Below, in pieces: positions 22,975-33,911 of a DNA stretch of 64,000 bases (position 1 is its first letter; each line of letters starts with the position of its first letter). Origin of the DNA: Rugalucina vietnamica (taxonomy: Eukaryota > Mollusca > Bivalvia > Lucinida > Lucinidae); NCBI GenBank assembly GCA_964017185.1, contig OZ024879.1, positions 22,633,456-22,697,455 on the forward strand, given 5' to 3'. A model generated the notes under the pieces. The model was not told where the DNA came from. It ran no database searches and worked only from the letters and a program-made list of their open reading frames with translations. The translations under genes and the position numbers were made by a program.

Positions 22975-23170
22975 TTGTGCTAGAGCAGTAGAGGTCACGG
23001 GTTCGATCCCCGCCAGTGGCGAGGAAAATTTGTTGGTCCGGACACGCTTCCCCTCGTGTCATTTGCAGGAACGACATGATACAGTGTACCGTCCTTCGGA
23101 TCGTGACGCTAACTGGAGCACAGGACATTGACGTTTGGTGTGTAGAAGCAGAATAACGAGCCACATATCA
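22975..23170 (+). mobile_element. tRNA-derived SINE with conserved 3' core
   Basis: A B box (GGGTTCGATCCCCGCC) is followed by the module CCGTCCTTCGGAT...GACG and then GACGTTTGGTGTGTAGA. These resemble the widely shared 3' core found in several metazoan SINE families. It sits between X1 and X2. Confidence 0.7.
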
Positions 23171-23230
23171 GATGCCCCCTTTCCGAATCGCTAGGGTGCA
23201 TTCCTTTACCGGAATGGACTACCGGAATGG

Positions 23231-23848
23231 GGTCATAGGATTTGCCGGAATCACCGAAATCACCACTGAAATCACCGGAATCACCACTGAAATCTGACAC
23301 CAAAATCACCCTAAATAAATATACATTTTCACTTAAAAACTATTTAAATTAACTGTATTAAATGTCTAGGATATATAATTTTTCGTAGATTTATCATAGT
23401 ATATTGCACAACTGTCTATACACACAAAAATCACCAAAATTAACTTCAATATAAGGAATTTTGGACTTGAATTGTTGGTTTGGGATCTAAGTTACAGTAG
23501 GTTATGTCGAATGTCTAGGATATATATTTTCTCGATTATACATTGCACATGCGTATAGCTTTAATTTGGTATCTTCAGGTCTGTCAGAAGAAATCACCGG
23601 AATCACCACTGAAATCAACTAAATACCCCTAAATCATCAATGATTGGACTCAGGACAACAGTTAATTAAGGGCTATAGTAGTTAAATGACTAGATAAGGA
23701 GGTTCGATTATTTCGTTCATGAATTTCTATAGATTTATTATTTCATATATTTGTATAATTCTTTTTATTGTTGTTGGAAAACAAGCTGTGCATCTTAATT
23801 TCAGTGGTGATTCTGGTGATTTTGGTGGTTCTGGCAAATTGTGATACC
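23231..23848. mobile_element. X3: TIR element with CACCGGAATCACC repeats
   Basis: Ends ATTTGCCGGAATCACCGAAA and, inverted, ATTTGCCAGAACCACCAAAA are TIRs extended by repeats of ATCACCACTGAAATC. It is nested in X2 and non-coding. Confidence 0.6.
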
Positions 23849-24170
23849 GACCGGAATGGACATTATGCTGTGGCTTTGGGTGCTTTAAATGTATTTCATC
23901 TGCATAGAATTTACTTCTGGAGTCATATAAATAGTTTGCATAGAATAAATTTCATCTAGTATATATATAGCAAAATCGACTTCCCAGGGTGATTAGGGTA
24001 GCCCAGTGGTGGGGTCCGGAATGGGGCCATTGTTCAGAGGTTTCTTTGATTAAAATATGTAGAAATCACCAGTGGATGTTTTACAGCAAATACAGGGATG
24101 AATTGAAGTAGAAAAGAGTAAAATGTGCTGAAACTGTGACAGTGACCTATAAGCACATGTGGGTCCCTGA

Positions 24171-25233
24171 CAGGGTTCAAAGTGCCCATCTCTACCCGGG
24201 TTTACCCATGGGTTTTACCCGGGCAAACCCGGGTTGGGCTTTAAGCCTTATTTTGGAAAAGTGGGTACTTAGTGGGTCTTCAGTATTTTGATGTTCAGAT
24301 TTGTGTATTTTATGGTAATTTGACTTTATTGTTTTAAAAACATAAGCATCAGCCTGATCCTTATTAAGGATATATATACAAAATTAATTCATTTAATACT
24401 ACTAATGTGTACTATATATTATATCCACTAAAATTCCATGGCACCATGAATTTTGAATATTTGTAGAAGCTAATGATAATTATAGAACTGTACTTCAATG
24501 AAAGCTAGCAGTGAAAGTATGTCACCAATCATGTCTTGTTGCATATGACTCTCACATTTAATAGAAAATTGCTTTAATCCTTTGTTTGTGTTTTCATAGG
24601 AAGTGTTGATAACACTTTCATAACAATATCCCATATTACATCTATTTTAAAAGCACTGCTAAAATTATGTGTTAACAATTTGTTTGGTATGTTTGTTTTA
24701 AAATTGTCACTTAGTTGACTGCCTTGTAGGTCTACCTATAATGACATCTGGCATGGTAGTGAAATGATGAATTATAAGTGAAATGTTCTTGATTTTTATG
24801 GCAGTAGAAATTTCTTTTACCCTTCTCTTATCATAAGTCTGTTGATAAAATCCTATCACAGACCAAGTCTTTCTTCTGTGCACGATCAGCCATTTAGTAA
24901 CAAACAAACAAACAAAAAACTCAATGAGAAGTTAAAACATCTGCATACTTCTGTCTAATCATCAAACACCCCTAATGCAATCTTGCCAGCTTGTTTAGAT
25001 AGCTGATTGTTCTTTTGGATTTGCTTCATACAAAACTAAGTAGGTTATTCAAAGGAGAAAAATTTAAATGTCTTGTTACTTGTACACATAATATTTCTAA
25101 TCATCATGAGATATAAAGATCATAAAATTTTTAATACTAAGCACTACCCGCTACCCAGTGGGTATACGGGTTTACCCGCTGAAACCCACTGGGTTGGGTT
25201 TTATGGTTTAATACCCGGGTTTTTCGAACCCTG
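24171..25233. mobile_element. hAT-like element, non-coding
   Basis: Ends CAGGGTTC and GAACCCTG are perfect inverses. They are followed by ACCCGGGTTTACCC-type words near each end. The 1063-bp interior is AT-rich without a transposase frame. The 8-bp flanks GTCCCTGA and GTCCACTC match only partly. It is inserted in X2. Confidence 0.65.
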
Positions 25234-25437
25234 GTCCACTCCCTGACCTGGGCCACCCCACCCTACGGAACACCATTTAACTGTACTTTAACTATATAAT
25301 TCTCGAACTAATCACTGTATGTGTGCATTCTAGGCAAATGTGTCATAAAAACCAAATGGAAAATACTCAAGGACACATATAAATGTCCATTCCGGTAGTC
25401 CATTCCGGTAATCAGGTCCATTCCGGTAAAGGAATGC

Positions 25438-25879
25438 TACGCTCAGCAATTAAGATAAAAGGGGTTTAAGGCAGCTTTCGACCCTTTATGTTGCTTCTGG
25501 ACATTAAACATCAATGTCCTGTGACTGGAGGCCCCCTGTGCAGGGACAGTCACCCCTGTGAAGGTTGAAGATCGCTACACAGGTTCTATCCTCATGCATG
25601 TAGGCTCATCCTGCAAACACACCGGAGTGTACACCACCCAAGAATAATCAGAAATTGATTGATGGGACTAAGAAGAAAACAAAACAAAAGTTTTCTTAAA
25701 GTATCAGTGGGAAGATTTTCTCATGCAGCTCTCATATCACGGGTTCCTCATTATCGCGGTAAGCATACCCATCAGCCACTTTTGCACATAAATGAGAACG
25801 TAAACTTACAATTAACTGCTTAAGTGGATGAAAACATGTTATGTCGACAACAATATCACACCAAGCCCACAAAAAGCAA
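25438..25879. other. No clear feature
   Basis: A short GGACATTAAACATCAATG stretch recalls SINE tails, but nothing is complete enough to call. Confidence 0.35.
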
Positions 25880-27216
25880 AAATTATACTTGAAACTGAAA
25901 CCGCTTGTCCAATCAAAGCCAAACATCATGTGGAGCATCCTTGGGAAGGGGGAACGAAACTTGTATAATTGGTCCAGGGCACACGACCAACATGACCAAG
26001 ATGACCACCATGGCTATAAATAGCAAAAACTAAAAATCTTCTTCTCCAGATACAGAAGGCCTTTGATTTTGAAAGTTGGCATAAAGCATCAGAGAGAGAT
26101 TTTGACCATTGGATAACCTTGACCTATTTTATGGCAAGGTCAACATAGGTCGCCCATGCATTTGAATGGGGAAAATTGTCAAAATGTAATTTGGAGGGAA
26201 AAAATTAAAGGAGATGGGTTAATGGACTTAAGATTTATGATTCTGAAAAAAATTTGGACCCTAGGGCCTGGTTTGCCCCCACCCTGGGCAGTATACATGT
26301 ATATGACCATAATATTCAAAAGTCTTCTTCTCTGAAACCTCGCAGCCAGTCAAAACCAAACTTCATGTGGAGCATCTTTAGGAAAGGGGAATGAAAGTTT
26401 ATACAAATGGTCCACGTCACATGACCAAGATGGCTTCCATGGCTATATATAAATAGAAAAAAAACCTTTAGAAATATTCTCCAGAACCAAAGTTTATATA
26501 AATCATGATCCTGTGATGACATTGACCTATTTTATGGCAAGGTCAACATAGGTATCCCATGCATTTGAATGGGGAAAATTGACATAATGTCATTTGAAGA
26601 GAAAAACTTGAAGGAAATGGACAAATGGACTGAAGACTTATGATTCTGATAAAATTGGACCCAAGGGGTTGGTCTGACCACACCATGTATATCAACATAA
26701 TATTCAAAGATCTTCTTCACTGAAACCGCTTGACCAATCAAAGCCAAATTTGATATGAAGCATCTATAAGAAAGGGGAACCAATGTATACATAAATAATC
26801 TGGGTCACATGACCAAGATGGCTGCAATGTCCATATATAGTAAAAAGCTTCTACAGAACCGGTGGGTCAATTTCAACAAAACTTGGCCTGTAGCATTTTG
26901 GACTATATATTATAGGTTGTCCATGACCATATTACTGTAAATCCGGAAATATTGGAGAGAACTTAATTTTCGCTAATATTCGTGAATGGGTTGCCTTGCG
27001 AATTCAAAGTTCTCGCTAATAAAGAGTCACTGTAAACTTTGTTATAGAATACATGGACACTCACTCGCGAATTCAAGAACTCGCTAATAATTCGGAAATA
27101 GAAAATTTGTGAAATAAAAGTCATGCAAAAATTTCCGAATTTACAGTAGTCAAACAATTTTATTGATATATATCCCAGATCTCAGGTGAGCGTTTACAGT
27201 ACCATTGGCCCTCTAA
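25880..27216 (+). mobile_element. F1 tandem-repeat element, 5'-decayed
   Basis: About 2.7 tandem units of ~420 bp are present (CTTCTCTGAAACCGCTTG, CACATGACCAAGATGGC, GACCTTGACCTATTTT words). The 3' end reads CTCAGGTGAGC, then a weak hairpin ACCATTGGCC, then CTAA before TT, the same order as in the complete copy at 28991-30965. A TA-flanked MITE interrupts it at 26935-27146. Confidence 0.75.
26935..27146. mobile_element. TA-flanked MITE
   Basis: Ends CTGTAAATCCGGAAAT and, inverted, CTGTAAATTCGGAAAT are flanked by TA (26933-26934, 27147-27148). It is 212 bp, with repeated GCGAATTC/CTCGCTAAT words inside. It resembles Tc1/mariner MITEs. Other F1 copies lack it at the equivalent site. Confidence 0.85.
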
Positions 27217-27265
27217 TTAATATGTTAGCTCAAAACATTGAATCCCTGAGGCAATTCTTACTAAT

Positions 27266-27356
27266 TAGTAAAAATAAGAAAAATAGGTATACCCCTATAA
27301 TTACCCCAGTTTTGCTATATAAAAGTGGGGTATTAGGGGGTATATTTTTCTGATGC
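27266..27356. mobile_element. M2 MITE fragment
   Basis: It contains TATACCCCTATAATTACCCC, the AGTTTTGCTATATAAAAGTG segment and TTTTTCTGATG, one half of an M2 element without the hairpin. Confidence 0.6.
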
Positions 27357-27524
27357 AGGCTTCAGTCTTTTTGATGGTACTTAAATTAATATGGCTTGAT
27401 TATAAATTACATTGTACATGTACCGTAAGTTTTATCAAGTCATCAACTGCACCATGACAAAAATGTCAGACTGAGTATTGAATTGATGTGTTGCTTAGTG
27501 TCGTGGATATTCTTGTCTTTTTAG

Positions 27525-27600
27525 AGAACTTTTCAACAGTCCCAGATTCTTGAAGCTACAGTTCTAGGAATTAGATACAAGGTTTCAGAAGTAAATCAAG
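27525..27600 (+). other. Probable 5' UTR of the zinc-finger gene
   Basis: A good acceptor (TCTTGTCTTTTTAG) ends at 27524. An in-frame stop lies 5' of the ATG at 27601, so translation cannot begin upstream in this frame. This suggests a leader that is partly or wholly spliced from further upstream. Confidence 0.5.
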
Positions 27601-27690
27601 ATGCAGTCGGCAGACCTAGCCTTGATCAAAGATATCCCAGGATACAGGATCATCATGAAGGCTGTCCTCAAACACCAGATACAACAACTA
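27601..27690 (+). CDS. Zinc-finger locus, shared coding exon 1
   Basis: First coding exon of the host gene. ATG at 27601 is the first Met after an in-frame stop. It encodes 30 residues starting MQSADLALIKDIPGYRIIMK and ends exactly at a codon boundary before GTAAGG. The product with exons 2 and 3 is the common N-terminal half of a predicted nuclear protein with alternative tails. The segment running through exon 2 recalls the start of uncharacterised bivalve proteins with variable C-termini. That resemblance is from memory and unchecked. An M1 MITE begins only 26 bp past the donor. Confidence 0.75.
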
Positions 27691-27716
27691 GTAAGGATTG
27701 TTTTGTGTGTAGCATA

Positions 27717-27953
27717 TGGGCGGCGATGCGAGAAAACAGGGTTTCAGGGTTTTGGACCAGGTCTGATTCAAAGCGAACTGTACAGCCTCATAAGCAAGTT
27801 AGAATCTTGAAATTTTGGTGGGGTGCAGAGGAGGAATTGTGCTTTCTGAGTAGGGAAAACAATGGTGCTGATCAGCTGTGCAGTTACTGCACAGCTGATC
27901 TGCGTCTTTGTTTTCTCATAGGCAAAAATCCGGTTCTCTCATGACCCGGCTCA
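27717..27953 (-). mobile_element. M1 MITE, full copy in intron 1
   Basis: Ends TGGGCGGCGATGCGAGAAAA and, inverted, TGAGCCGGGTCATGAGAG, with TA on each side. The internal cruciform is GGTGCTGATCAGCTGTGCAG paired with CTGCACAGCTGATCTGCG. Confidence 0.85.
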
Positions 27954-28290
27954 TATTATCATACTTGTATAATTGCGCATGTTTAGTGAACAATAATATT
28001 ACTGAAACCTGGTTACCTTTACGATAAACTGAGACATTTGCATGCCACATGATCAGGTTCTACTTAACAGTATTGCTGTGGTTTACATGTAATCAGATCT
28101 GTCATACATTACTGTCAATCTATGCTTAGGAGGTAGACAATTCAGAGACAAGATTGAGCATGAAAAGTCATGAAACAGCTCCTCGTAAAGAAGGGAAAAA
28201 ATGTTTCGGGGGTTATATGTCACGTGGCCAAAAATATAAATCATGGAAGACACAACTTAAACTATTATGACAAAACCAGACTCTTGCATA

Positions 28291-28363
28291 AGTGAAAACA
28301 AAGAGGCAGGCCAGATGCACAGAAAATGTACAGCAGATCAGCACCTCTGTTTTTGCTACATAG
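28291..28363 (+). mobile_element. M1 MITE, partial copy
   Basis: Only the diverged cruciform (GTGAAAACAAAGAGGCAG ... CAGCACCTCTGTTTTTGC) remains. Confidence 0.6.
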
Positions 28364-28479
28364 TGCTTTTGATATACTTCTTAAATCCAAACTTTCATGT
28401 CCCTAGTATGCTTGTTTATGTTGGACCTAATTTATAATCCCAAGGCAGTTTTTCTCTTTTTTAATCTCATTCACTATAG

Positions 28480-28636
28480 GTTGAGCAGCTCTCAGAGACT
28501 ACAGGAGAAGAGTCCCTCCTCCTGTCGGCATCAGTGTCAGATGGAAGCTTGAGTCATCTGGGATCAGAGTCAGCAAAGAGCTTTCTGGATGGTCATGAGG
28601 AGATCAAGTCACAGTTCCTGGGGCATGTACTGAAAA
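28480..28636 (+). CDS. Zinc-finger locus, shared coding exon 2
   Basis: Encodes 52 residues (VEQLSETTGEESLLLSASVS, then DGSLSHLGSESAKSF and IKSQFLGHVLK) between an acceptor CACTATAG and a donor AAAA/GTAAGT. It enters in phase 0 and leaves in phase 1, matching exons 1 and 3. No standard domain is recognised. It is acidic and rich in Ser and Leu, and could be a small helical interaction module. The intron downstream is 6.6 kb and consists almost wholly of repeats. Confidence 0.8.
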
Positions 28637-28781
28637 GTAAGTCCCATTTGAAAGGAGACAAATTATCAATTACCAGAAACTGACACAATCAGATCCATTT
28701 TCCCTACCGGACATAAAAGTCACAAATAAGTACTAATACACGGAGAGTGGCAGAGTGTGGTGGTGAAGTGTTAGAGCATCA

Positions 28782-28990
28782 CATCATGAATATATGTCCG
28801 TGTAATATATACCCCCTTGAACCCCACTTATAGATAGGAAAACTGGGGTATACAGGGGTATACCTACTTCGTATTTTGTGTATTTTTGCTCCAAAACATA
28901 GATTGTGGGTACTCGTTAGAACTGCATTGGCGAGGCGGTTCTAATGTGTACCCACAATCTATGTTTTCAGCAAAAATAAGAAAAATATCA
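28782..28990 (+). mobile_element. M2 MITE, left part, split by an F1 element
   Basis: It runs from CATCATGAATATATGTCCGT through the central hairpin (GTTAGAACTGCATTGGCGAG...) to AAAAATATCA. The rest of the MITE (TTTTTCTGATGAAA to GCAAATTTTCGTAATG) resumes at 30966-31036. Confidence 0.85.
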
Positions 28991-30965
28991 TTTTTAGCTC
29001 ACCTGAGCCTTTGGCTCACAGGTGAGCTTATAGTATACCCATGCTCCGGCGTCCGTCTGTCGTCCGTCGTCCGTCGTCCACAATTTCAAAGATCTTCTCC
29101 TCTGAAACCGCTTGGCCAATCAAAGCCAAACTTCATGTGGAGAATCCTTAGGAAGGGGGAACAAAAGTTTATATAAATGGTCCAGGTCACATGACCAAGA
29201 TGGCCACCATGGCTATAAATAGCAAAAACCTTTAAAAATCTTCTTCTCCAGAACCAGTGGGCCGATTTCCACGAAACTTGGTATGTAGCATCGGGGACGC
29301 AGGCCCATCATAGTTTATATAAATCATGACCCTAGGATGACCTTGACCTATTTTACGGCAAAGTCAACTTAGGTCTCCAATGCATTTGAATGGGAAAAAA
29401 TGTTAAAATGCTATTTAATGGGTAAAACTTACTGGGAATAGGCAAATGGACAGAAGATTAATGTTAATGGAAAATTTTAGCCCCTGGGGGGTTGTCTGCC
29501 CCTGCCCCGGGGCTATATACATGTATATGACCATAATATTCAAACATCTTCTTCTCTGAAACCGCTAGGCCAATCAAAGCCAAACTTCATGTGGAGCATC
29601 CTTGGGAAGGGGGAATGAAAGTTTATATAAATGGTCAAGGTCACATGACCAAGATGGCTGCCATGGCTATAAATAGCAAAAACGTTTAAAAATCTTCTTC
29701 TTCAGAACCAGAAGGCGTATGATTTTGAAACTTGGTGTGAAGCATCTGAGAATGGAGCTCTACAAAATTTATATAAATCATGACCCTGGGATGACCTTGA
29801 CCTATTTTACGGCAAGGTCAACTTAGGTCTCCCATGCAATATTATGGGACAAAATAGGAAAATGTAATTAAATGGCAGAAAATGTGCTAGAAATGAGCAA
29901 GTGGACAGAAGATTTATGTTTAAGAAAATATTTTGGCCCAGGGTGTTGTCTGCCCCTGCCCCAGGGCTATATACATGTATATGACCATAATATTGAAACA
30001 TCTTCTTCTCCGCTAGGCCAATCAAAGCCAAACTTTTTGTGGAGCATCCTTGGGAAGAGGGAATGAAAGTTTGTATAAATGGTCAAGGTCACATGACCAA
30101 GATGGCTGCCATGGCTATAAATAGCAAAAATGTTTAAAAATCTTCTTCAGAACCAGGAGGCCTATGATTTTTAAACTTGGTATTAAGCATCTGGGAATGG
30201 AGCTCTACAAAGTTTATATAAATCATGACCCGGGGATGACCTTGACCTATTGTACGGCAAGGTCACCTTAGGTCGCCTATGCATTTGAATGGGAAAAAAT
30301 AGAAAAATGTCATGTAATGGCAGAAAACGTGCTAGGAATGAGCAAATGGACAGAAGATTTATGATTATGAAAATATTTTAGGCCCAGGGGTTGTCTGCCC
30401 CTGCCCCTGAGCTATATACATGTAGATGACCATAATATTCAAACCGCTTTTTCTCAGAAACTGTGTAGCCAATCAAAGCCAAACTTTATGTTGAGCATCC
30501 TTAGAAAGAGGAAATGAAAGTTTATATAAATGGTCAAGGTCACATGACCAAGATGGCTGCCATGGCTATAAATAGCAAAATTTTTTAAAAATCTTCTTCT
30601 TCAGAACCAGAAGGCCTATGATTTTGAAACTTGGCATGAAGCATTAAAGAATGGAGGTCTACAAAATTTGTATAAATCATGACACTGGGATGACCTTGAC
30701 CTATTTCACGGCAAGGTCAACTTAGATCGCCCATGCATTTGAATGGAGAAAATTGTTAAAATGTCATTTGAAGGACAAAACTTGCAGTTAATTGGCAAAT
30801 GGACTGAATTTTTATGATTTGAAAAAGACATTGACCCCAGGAGTTATTCTGACCCTGCCCTAGGGTTATATACATGCATTGTACCATTCTAGTCTAACAA
30901 GTTTATTGGTGCATGTATATATCTCAGGTCTCAGGTGAGCGTTTACAGGACCATTGGTCCTCTGG
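28991..30965 (+). mobile_element. F1 element, complete, Helitron-like
   Basis: The start is TTTTTAGCTCACCTGAGCC with a hairpin (AGCTCACCTGAGCC against GGCTCACAGGTGAGCT), then GTCCGTCGTCC repeats, then four tandem units of ~450 bp (starting near 29085, 29534, 29990, 30437). The 3' end is CTCAGGTGAGC, a 6-bp-stem hairpin GGACCATTGGTCC, T, CTGG, then T. The start and end words are inverted copies of each other. It lies cleanly inside an M2 MITE, which fixes both ends to within the T-run. It has no coding capacity. Confidence 0.8.
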
Positions 30966-31036
30966 TTTTTCTGATGAAACTTTCATTTTTTTACAACTGA
31001 AAAAAATCTTTGTATATTGCATGGGCAAATTTTCGT
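30966..31036 (+). mobile_element. M2 MITE, right part
   Basis: Continuation of the MITE begun at 28782, ending with the inverted terminus TATTGCATGGGCAAATTTTC. Confidence 0.85.
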
Positions 31037-31039
31037 AAT

Positions 31040-31190
31040 GAGACTTCGAATTGTGAGGTCCTGGTTTCAATTCCCACAGGCAGCACTGTGTTGTGTCCTT
31101 TGGCAAAGACACATTAACTCACCAGCCTACTGTTTAATACTCAGGAAGCGGTGGCTCTGTCCCAACATGACCGTAAAATTGTTGGCTGGG
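31040..31190 (+). mobile_element. SINE fragment
   Basis: It contains a B-box-like GGTCCTGGTTTCAATTCCC, then the family module CACTGTGTTGTGTCCTTTGG, AGACACATTAACTC and CAGGAAGCGGTGGCTCTG. It matches the SINE at 45066-45290 and breaks off where the F2-type array begins. Confidence 0.75.
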
Positions 31191-31755
31191 GGTGGGGCAG
31201 GAGGTTAAAATCTAGAACACCTTCAAAAATAGCTATTATTGTGTTATTTAAGTTTTCTAGAAGTCCATATCTTGACAACCACTCATCAGAAAGCATTGAT
31301 ACTTGGGCCATTGACACCCTGTAGGGTTGGCTTTCATTCCATGGCATCAGATCCCTGGGTCCATGCCAGGGGGTAGGGCTAGAGGTTAAAATCTAGAACA
31401 CCATTAATAATAATGGCTTTTCTGTGATATAGTATTCTAGAAGTCTATATCTTGAAAACCTTTTATCAGAGGGCTTTTATACTCAGACCATAGGTACCGT
31501 GTAGGGTTGAGTTTCATTTCATGGCATCGGATCTCTGGGTCCATGCCTGGGGGTGGGGTGGGGTGGGGCTAGAGGTTAAAAACTAGAACACTAAAAAGTA
31601 GATGTGCTGCTGTGTAACTTTTACAAGGAGTCCATATCTTGACAACAACTTATCATTAAGCATTCATACTTCATACACTTTAGGTTCCATGACATCGGAC
31701 CTCTGGGTGGGAGTCAGGAGGGCGGGGCTAGAGGTAAAAATCCAGAACTCCCTGA
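31191..31755 (+). repeat. Tandem array, ~185-bp units (F2/F5-type)
   Basis: About three units carry GAGGTTAAAATCTAGAACAC, TCTAGAAGTCCATATCTTGA and CATTCCATGGCATC words. It has no start hairpin of its own and is cut by the F2 start at 31756. Confidence 0.8.
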
Positions 31756-33911
31756 TTTTTAGCTCGACTGCATGAAGTGCATAGAGCTATTGCAGTCACC
31801 CCGGTCGTCCACGTTCCCGTGCGCGTTCCCGTGCGTGTGCGCGTGCGCGTCACACTTGCGTTAAAGTTTTCTAGAAGTCCATATCTTGACAACCACTCAT
31901 CAGAAAGCATTAATTTCATACTTGGACCATAGATACCCTGTAGGGTTAGCTTTCATTCCATGGCATTGGGCCAGGGGGTGGGGCTGGAGGTTAAAATCTA
32001 GAACACCTTCAAAATGGCAATTCTTATGTTAAAGTTTTCTAGAAGTCCATATCTTGACAACCACTCATCAGAAAGCATTGATACTTGGGCCATTGACACC
32101 CTGTAGGGTCGGCTTTCATTCCATGGCATCAGATCCCTGGGTCCATGCCAGGGGGTGGGGCTAGAGGTTAAAATCTAGAACACCATTAATAATAATGGCT
32201 TTTCTGTGATATAGTATTCTAGAAGTCTATATCTTGAAAACTTTTTATCAGAGAGCTTTCATACTCGGACCATAGGTACCCTGTAGGGTTGAGTTTCATT
32301 CCATGGCATCGGGCCCCTGGGTCCATGCCTGGGGGGTGGGACTGGAGGTTAAAAACTAGAACACTAAAAATAGATGTACTGCTGTGTAACTTTTACAAGG
32401 AAGCATATCTTGACAACAACTTATCATAAAGCATTCATACTTCATACACTTTAGGTTCCATGACATCGGACCTCTGGGTCGGAGTCAGGGGGGGGCGGGG
32501 CTAGAGGTCAAAATCTAGAACTCCCCGAATTTTTTTTCTTTTTATTTCTTAATAGAAACAACTTAGGAGGATGGTTGGTCATTCATCTTTTGACTTTGTG
32601 ACACTGACTTGTGTGTCATGACGGTAAGGGTCGGTTGACCTACTTTCCATGGTTCAGTGATTTTGCCTTATATCTTGACACTCAATTAGTATATTTTCTT
32701 ACTTCTTTCAGATTATGAGTTAGTACGACCAGGCCTTTGACCCCAATATACTTATAGGTCACTGTGACCTAATTTCACGGTTCAGTGATTTTGCCTTATA
32801 TCTTGATACTCAATTAGTATATTTTCATACTTTTTTCAGATTATGAGTGAGTATGACCAGACCTTTGATCCCAATATACTTACAGGTCAGTGTGACCTAA
32901 TTTCACGGTTCAGTGATTTTTGCCTTATATCTCGGTACTCAAATGGTTTATGAACAAACTTCTTTCAAAGTATGTTTGCGTATGACAAGACCTTTGACCC
33001 TGAAGTAGTCCTAGGTCACTGTGACCTAATTTCACGGTTCAGTGATTTTGCCTTATATCTTGACACTCAATTAGTATATTTTCATACTTTTTTCAGATTA
33101 TGAATGAGTATGGCCAGACCTTTGACCCCAATATACTTATAGGACACTGTGACCTAATTTCACGGTTCAGTGACTTTGTCTTATATCTCGGCACTCAAGT
33201 GGTTTATGAACAAACTTCTTTCACACTATGTTTGCGTATGACAAGACCTTTGACCCTAAAGTAGTCCTAGGTCAATATGACCTAATTTCACGGTTCAGTG
33301 ATTTTCCTTTATATCTCGGCACTCAATTGGTATATGAACATACTTCTTTCACGATATGTATGAGTATGACAAGACCTTTGACCGTAAAGTATTCCTGGGT
33401 CACTGTGACCTAATTTCATGGTTCAGTGATTTTGCCTTATATCTCGACACTCAGTTGGTATTTTTTCATACTTCTTTATGATTATGAATGAGTATGACCA
33501 CACCTTTAACCCAAACATACTTATAGGTCACTATGACCTAATTTCATGGTTCAGTGATTTTGCTTTATATCTCAACACTGAATGGGTATATGATCATTTT
33601 TCTTTCACATTATGTGTAAGTATCACTAGACCTTTGACCCTGCAATACTTATAGGTCAGTGTGACCTTTTTTCACGGTTCAGTGATTTTGCCTTGTGTCT
33701 TGGCACTCTGTTGGTATATGAACACACTTCTTTCACAATATGAGTGAGACCTTTAGGTAGTTATAGTTAACTTTCATGGTTCAGTGATTTTGCCTTATTG
33801 CATCAAGGCAAAAAGATGTATGAGCATAATGCTTTGGGTTACTGGTCGGGTTTGGCCTTATGTTTGACAAAGTCAGAAGCAGTCGAGCACGCTGTCCTGC
33901 GACAGCTCTTA
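31756..33911 (+). mobile_element. F2 tandem-repeat element with two array types
   Basis: It starts TTTTTAGCTCGACTGC with a hairpin (CTGCATGAAGTGCATAG), then a GTTCCCGTGCG/GCGTGC microsatellite, ~185-bp units to 32520, then about ten ~120-bp units (CACGGTTCAGTGATTTTGCC, TAGGTCACTGTGACC, TATGACCAGACCTTTGACC). The end is GCAGTCGAGC, the inverse of its start, then the hairpin GCTGTCCTGCGACAGC and TCTTA. The plan matches the other families, but the last four bases (CTTA) do not fit CTRR. Confidence 0.7.

Larger units (their letters stand above)
23198..25437. mobile_element. X2: larger relative of X1 with two nested insertions
   Basis: It begins GCATTCCTTTACCGGAATGG and ends with the inverse GGTCCATTCCGGTAAAGGAA. 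Its body matches X1 in opposite orientation, for example GAAACCTC next to GAACA and the AAATACATTTAAAGCAC stretch. X3 (23231-23848) and a hAT-like element (24171-25233) lie inside it, and removing them brings it to about the size of X1. Confidence 0.7.

Noticed and set aside
22931-23164. Minus-strand frame across 22931-23164.
   Set aside because: It is the antisense of a tRNA-derived SINE (B box and conserved 3' core).
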